Both the position numbers and the translations under genes were made by a program. Of a stretch of DNA of 28,654 nucleotides, positions 27,630 to 28,654 are shown piece after piece; the stretch's first letter is position 1, and every line of letters starts with the position of its first letter. The stretch comes from JBFWUM01 sp050247255. GTDB taxonomy: Bacteria > Acidobacteriota > Vicinamibacteria > Vicinamibacterales > UBA2999. The DNA lies in the NCBI GenBank assembly GCA_050247255.1, contig JBFWUM010000052.1:1-28654 (forward strand). The letters are read 5' to 3'. The notes under the pieces were generated by a model that was not told where the DNA came from, ran no database searches, and worked only from the letters and a program-made list of their open reading frames with translations.

Positions 27630-28654
27630 ATGAAAACGTACAAGATTGCTGTCATCGCAGGGGATGGCATCGGCAAGGAAGTGATCCCGGCCGCCATCGA
27701 CGTGTTGAACATTGCCGCCAGGAAGCAGGGCGGCTTCGCGCTGGAGTTCTCCGAGACCGGCTGGGGGTGTGACTACTACCTGAAGCACGGCCGCATGCTC
27801 GAGGAGGGCGGCATCGATCGCCTGATGTCGTTCGACGCCATCTACATGGGCGCGATCGGCGCGCCCACGGTGTCCGACGCGATCTCGGCGCGCGAGCTGA
27901 TCCTGCCGCTGCGCCAGCGCCTGCGGCAGTACGTGAACCTGCGGCCGATGCGGCTGCTGCCGGGGATTACCTCACCGCTGGCCGGTCGTGGCCCCGCCGA
28001 CATCGACATGATCTGCGTGCGCGAGAACTCGGAAGGCGAATACTGCGGCATCGGCGGCCGCGTCCACGCCGGCACGCCGATGGAAACCGTCGAGCAGACC
28101 GGCGTGTTCACCCGCCAGGGCATCGAGCGCATCGCCCGCTACGCCTTCACGGTGGCGCAGTCGCGGCCGCGCAAGCTGCTCGCCAGCGCGACCAAGTCGA
28201 ACGCGCTGCAGCATGCGATGGTGTTCTGGGACGAGGTGGTCGGCGGCGTGGCCAAGGAGTTCCCCGACGTCGAGTACCGCAAGTACCACGTCGATGCCCT
28301 GTGCGCGCGCATGGTCACCCACCCGCAGACGCTCGACGTCATCGTCGCCTCCAACCTGTTCGGCGACATCCTCACCGACATCGGCTCGGCAATCTCCGGC
28401 AGCCTCGGCGTGGCCCCCGGCGGCAACATCAACCCCGAGCGCGACACGCCGTCGATGTTCGAGCCGATCCACGGATCGGCGCCAGACATCGCCGGCAGAG
28501 GGATCGCCAACCCGATCGCCTCGATCTGGGCCGGCGCGATGATGCTGGATCACCTGGGCGAGCGCGCCGCGCACGACAGCATCCTGAAGGCCATCGAGCG
28601 TGTCATCGGCGACGAGCGCGTGAAGACGCCCGATCTTGGCGGCAAGGCGACGAC
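27630..28654 (+). CDS. Tartrate/D-malate/isopropylmalate-type dehydrogenase (3' end outside window)
   Basis: 341 codons of an isocitrate/isopropylmalate dehydrogenase-family enzyme, open to the last base; only a few residues are missing. I-A-G-D-G-I-G-K-E-V at 9-18, E-N-S-E-G-E-Y in place of the LeuB-type signature, S-A-T-K-S-N-A with catalytic Lys, D-A-L-C-A-R and V-A-S-N-L-F-G-D-I-L-T-D metal-ligand acids, and F-E-P-I-H-G-S-A-P-D-I-A-G near the end are clear. W-G-C-D-Y-Y-L and N-S-E-G-E-Y point to the tartrate/D-malate dehydrogenase branch rather than LeuB or Icd; oxidative decarboxylation of a 2-hydroxy diacid with NAD is expected. The start ATG is preceded only by a weak purine stretch (GAAAG). 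Confidence 0.85.
   Translation, partial: MKTYKIAVIAGDGIGKEVIPAAIDVLNIAARKQGGFALEFSETGWGCDYYLKHGRMLEEGGIDRLMSFDAIYMGAIGAPTVSDAISARELILPLRQRLRQYVNLRPMRLLPGITSPLAGRGPADIDMICVRENSEGEYCGIGGRVHAGTPMETVEQTGVFTRQGIERIARYAFTVAQSRPRKLLASATKSNALQHAMVFWDEVVGGVAKEFPDVEYRKYHVDALCARMVTHPQTLDVIVASNLFGDILTDIGSAISGSLGVAPGGNINPERDTPSMFEPIHGSAPDIAGRGIANPIASIWAGAMMLDHLGERAAHDSILKAIERVIGDERVKTPDLGGKAT

Overview
The window is a compact, very GC-rich piece of a Gram-negative bacterial chromosome. Outer-membrane and envelope genes are present: a C-terminal-Phe beta-barrel fragment, a LolA-like periplasmic protein, lipobox lipoprotein and RND-type exporter. Gene content, the size of the long ThyX-like protein and the in-frame palindromic inserts fit an Acidobacteriota (Vicinamibacteria-like) metagenome-assembled genome; this placement is inference. 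Two runs of exactly 100 N (4246-4345 and 23324-23423) are scaffold joins of unknown length, so gene order across them is not certain. I saw no tRNA, rRNA, CRISPR, transposase or prophage gene.

Left part (1-7213): the end of a HAD phosphatase and a SirB1-type transglutaminase-like protein run rightward and meet a leftward polycistron made of a LolA-like protein, an MMPL/RND transporter, (gap) a beta-barrel fragment, an M20 dipeptidase, an M23-like lipoprotein and a Nudix hydrolase. Then come an 833-residue kinase-receiver-kinase protein (7274-9775, rightward) and, leftward, a phosphatidylcholine-synthase-like enzyme behind a double-domain ThyX-like protein.

Middle (12192-21317): a tiny two-helix membrane protein, a leftward def-SDR pair bracketed by inverted 7-bp repeat arrays, a zinc-ribbon Nudix hydrolase, an MHS-family transporter, then a leftward group of PduO-type cobalamin adenosyltransferase, ThiI and class I fructose-bisphosphate aldolase. 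Divergent from these is a short MutY, followed by a receiver-kinase-receiver protein overlapping a MutT-like Nudix gene.

Right part (21340-28654): a YgfZ-type folate-binding protein diverges, with only 2 nt between start codons, from a secreted alpha/beta hydrolase cut by the second gap. After the gap a tightly overlapping row panB-panC-P1 peptidase-sodium:solute symporter suggests pantothenate synthesis coupled to a peptidase family that can release beta-alanine. A 30-bp inverted heptamer array separates it from a tartrate/isopropylmalate-type dehydrogenase that runs off the end.

Three themes cut across the window. First, most operon-leading genes have a TANNNT hexamer only 6-11 nt before the start codon and little Shine-Dalgarno signal, suggesting leaderless mRNAs. 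Second, 20-nt palindromes with a shared CTGAAG centre lie in frame inside otherwise conserved genes. Third, period-7 repeat arrays occur as inverted pairs at gene junctions.
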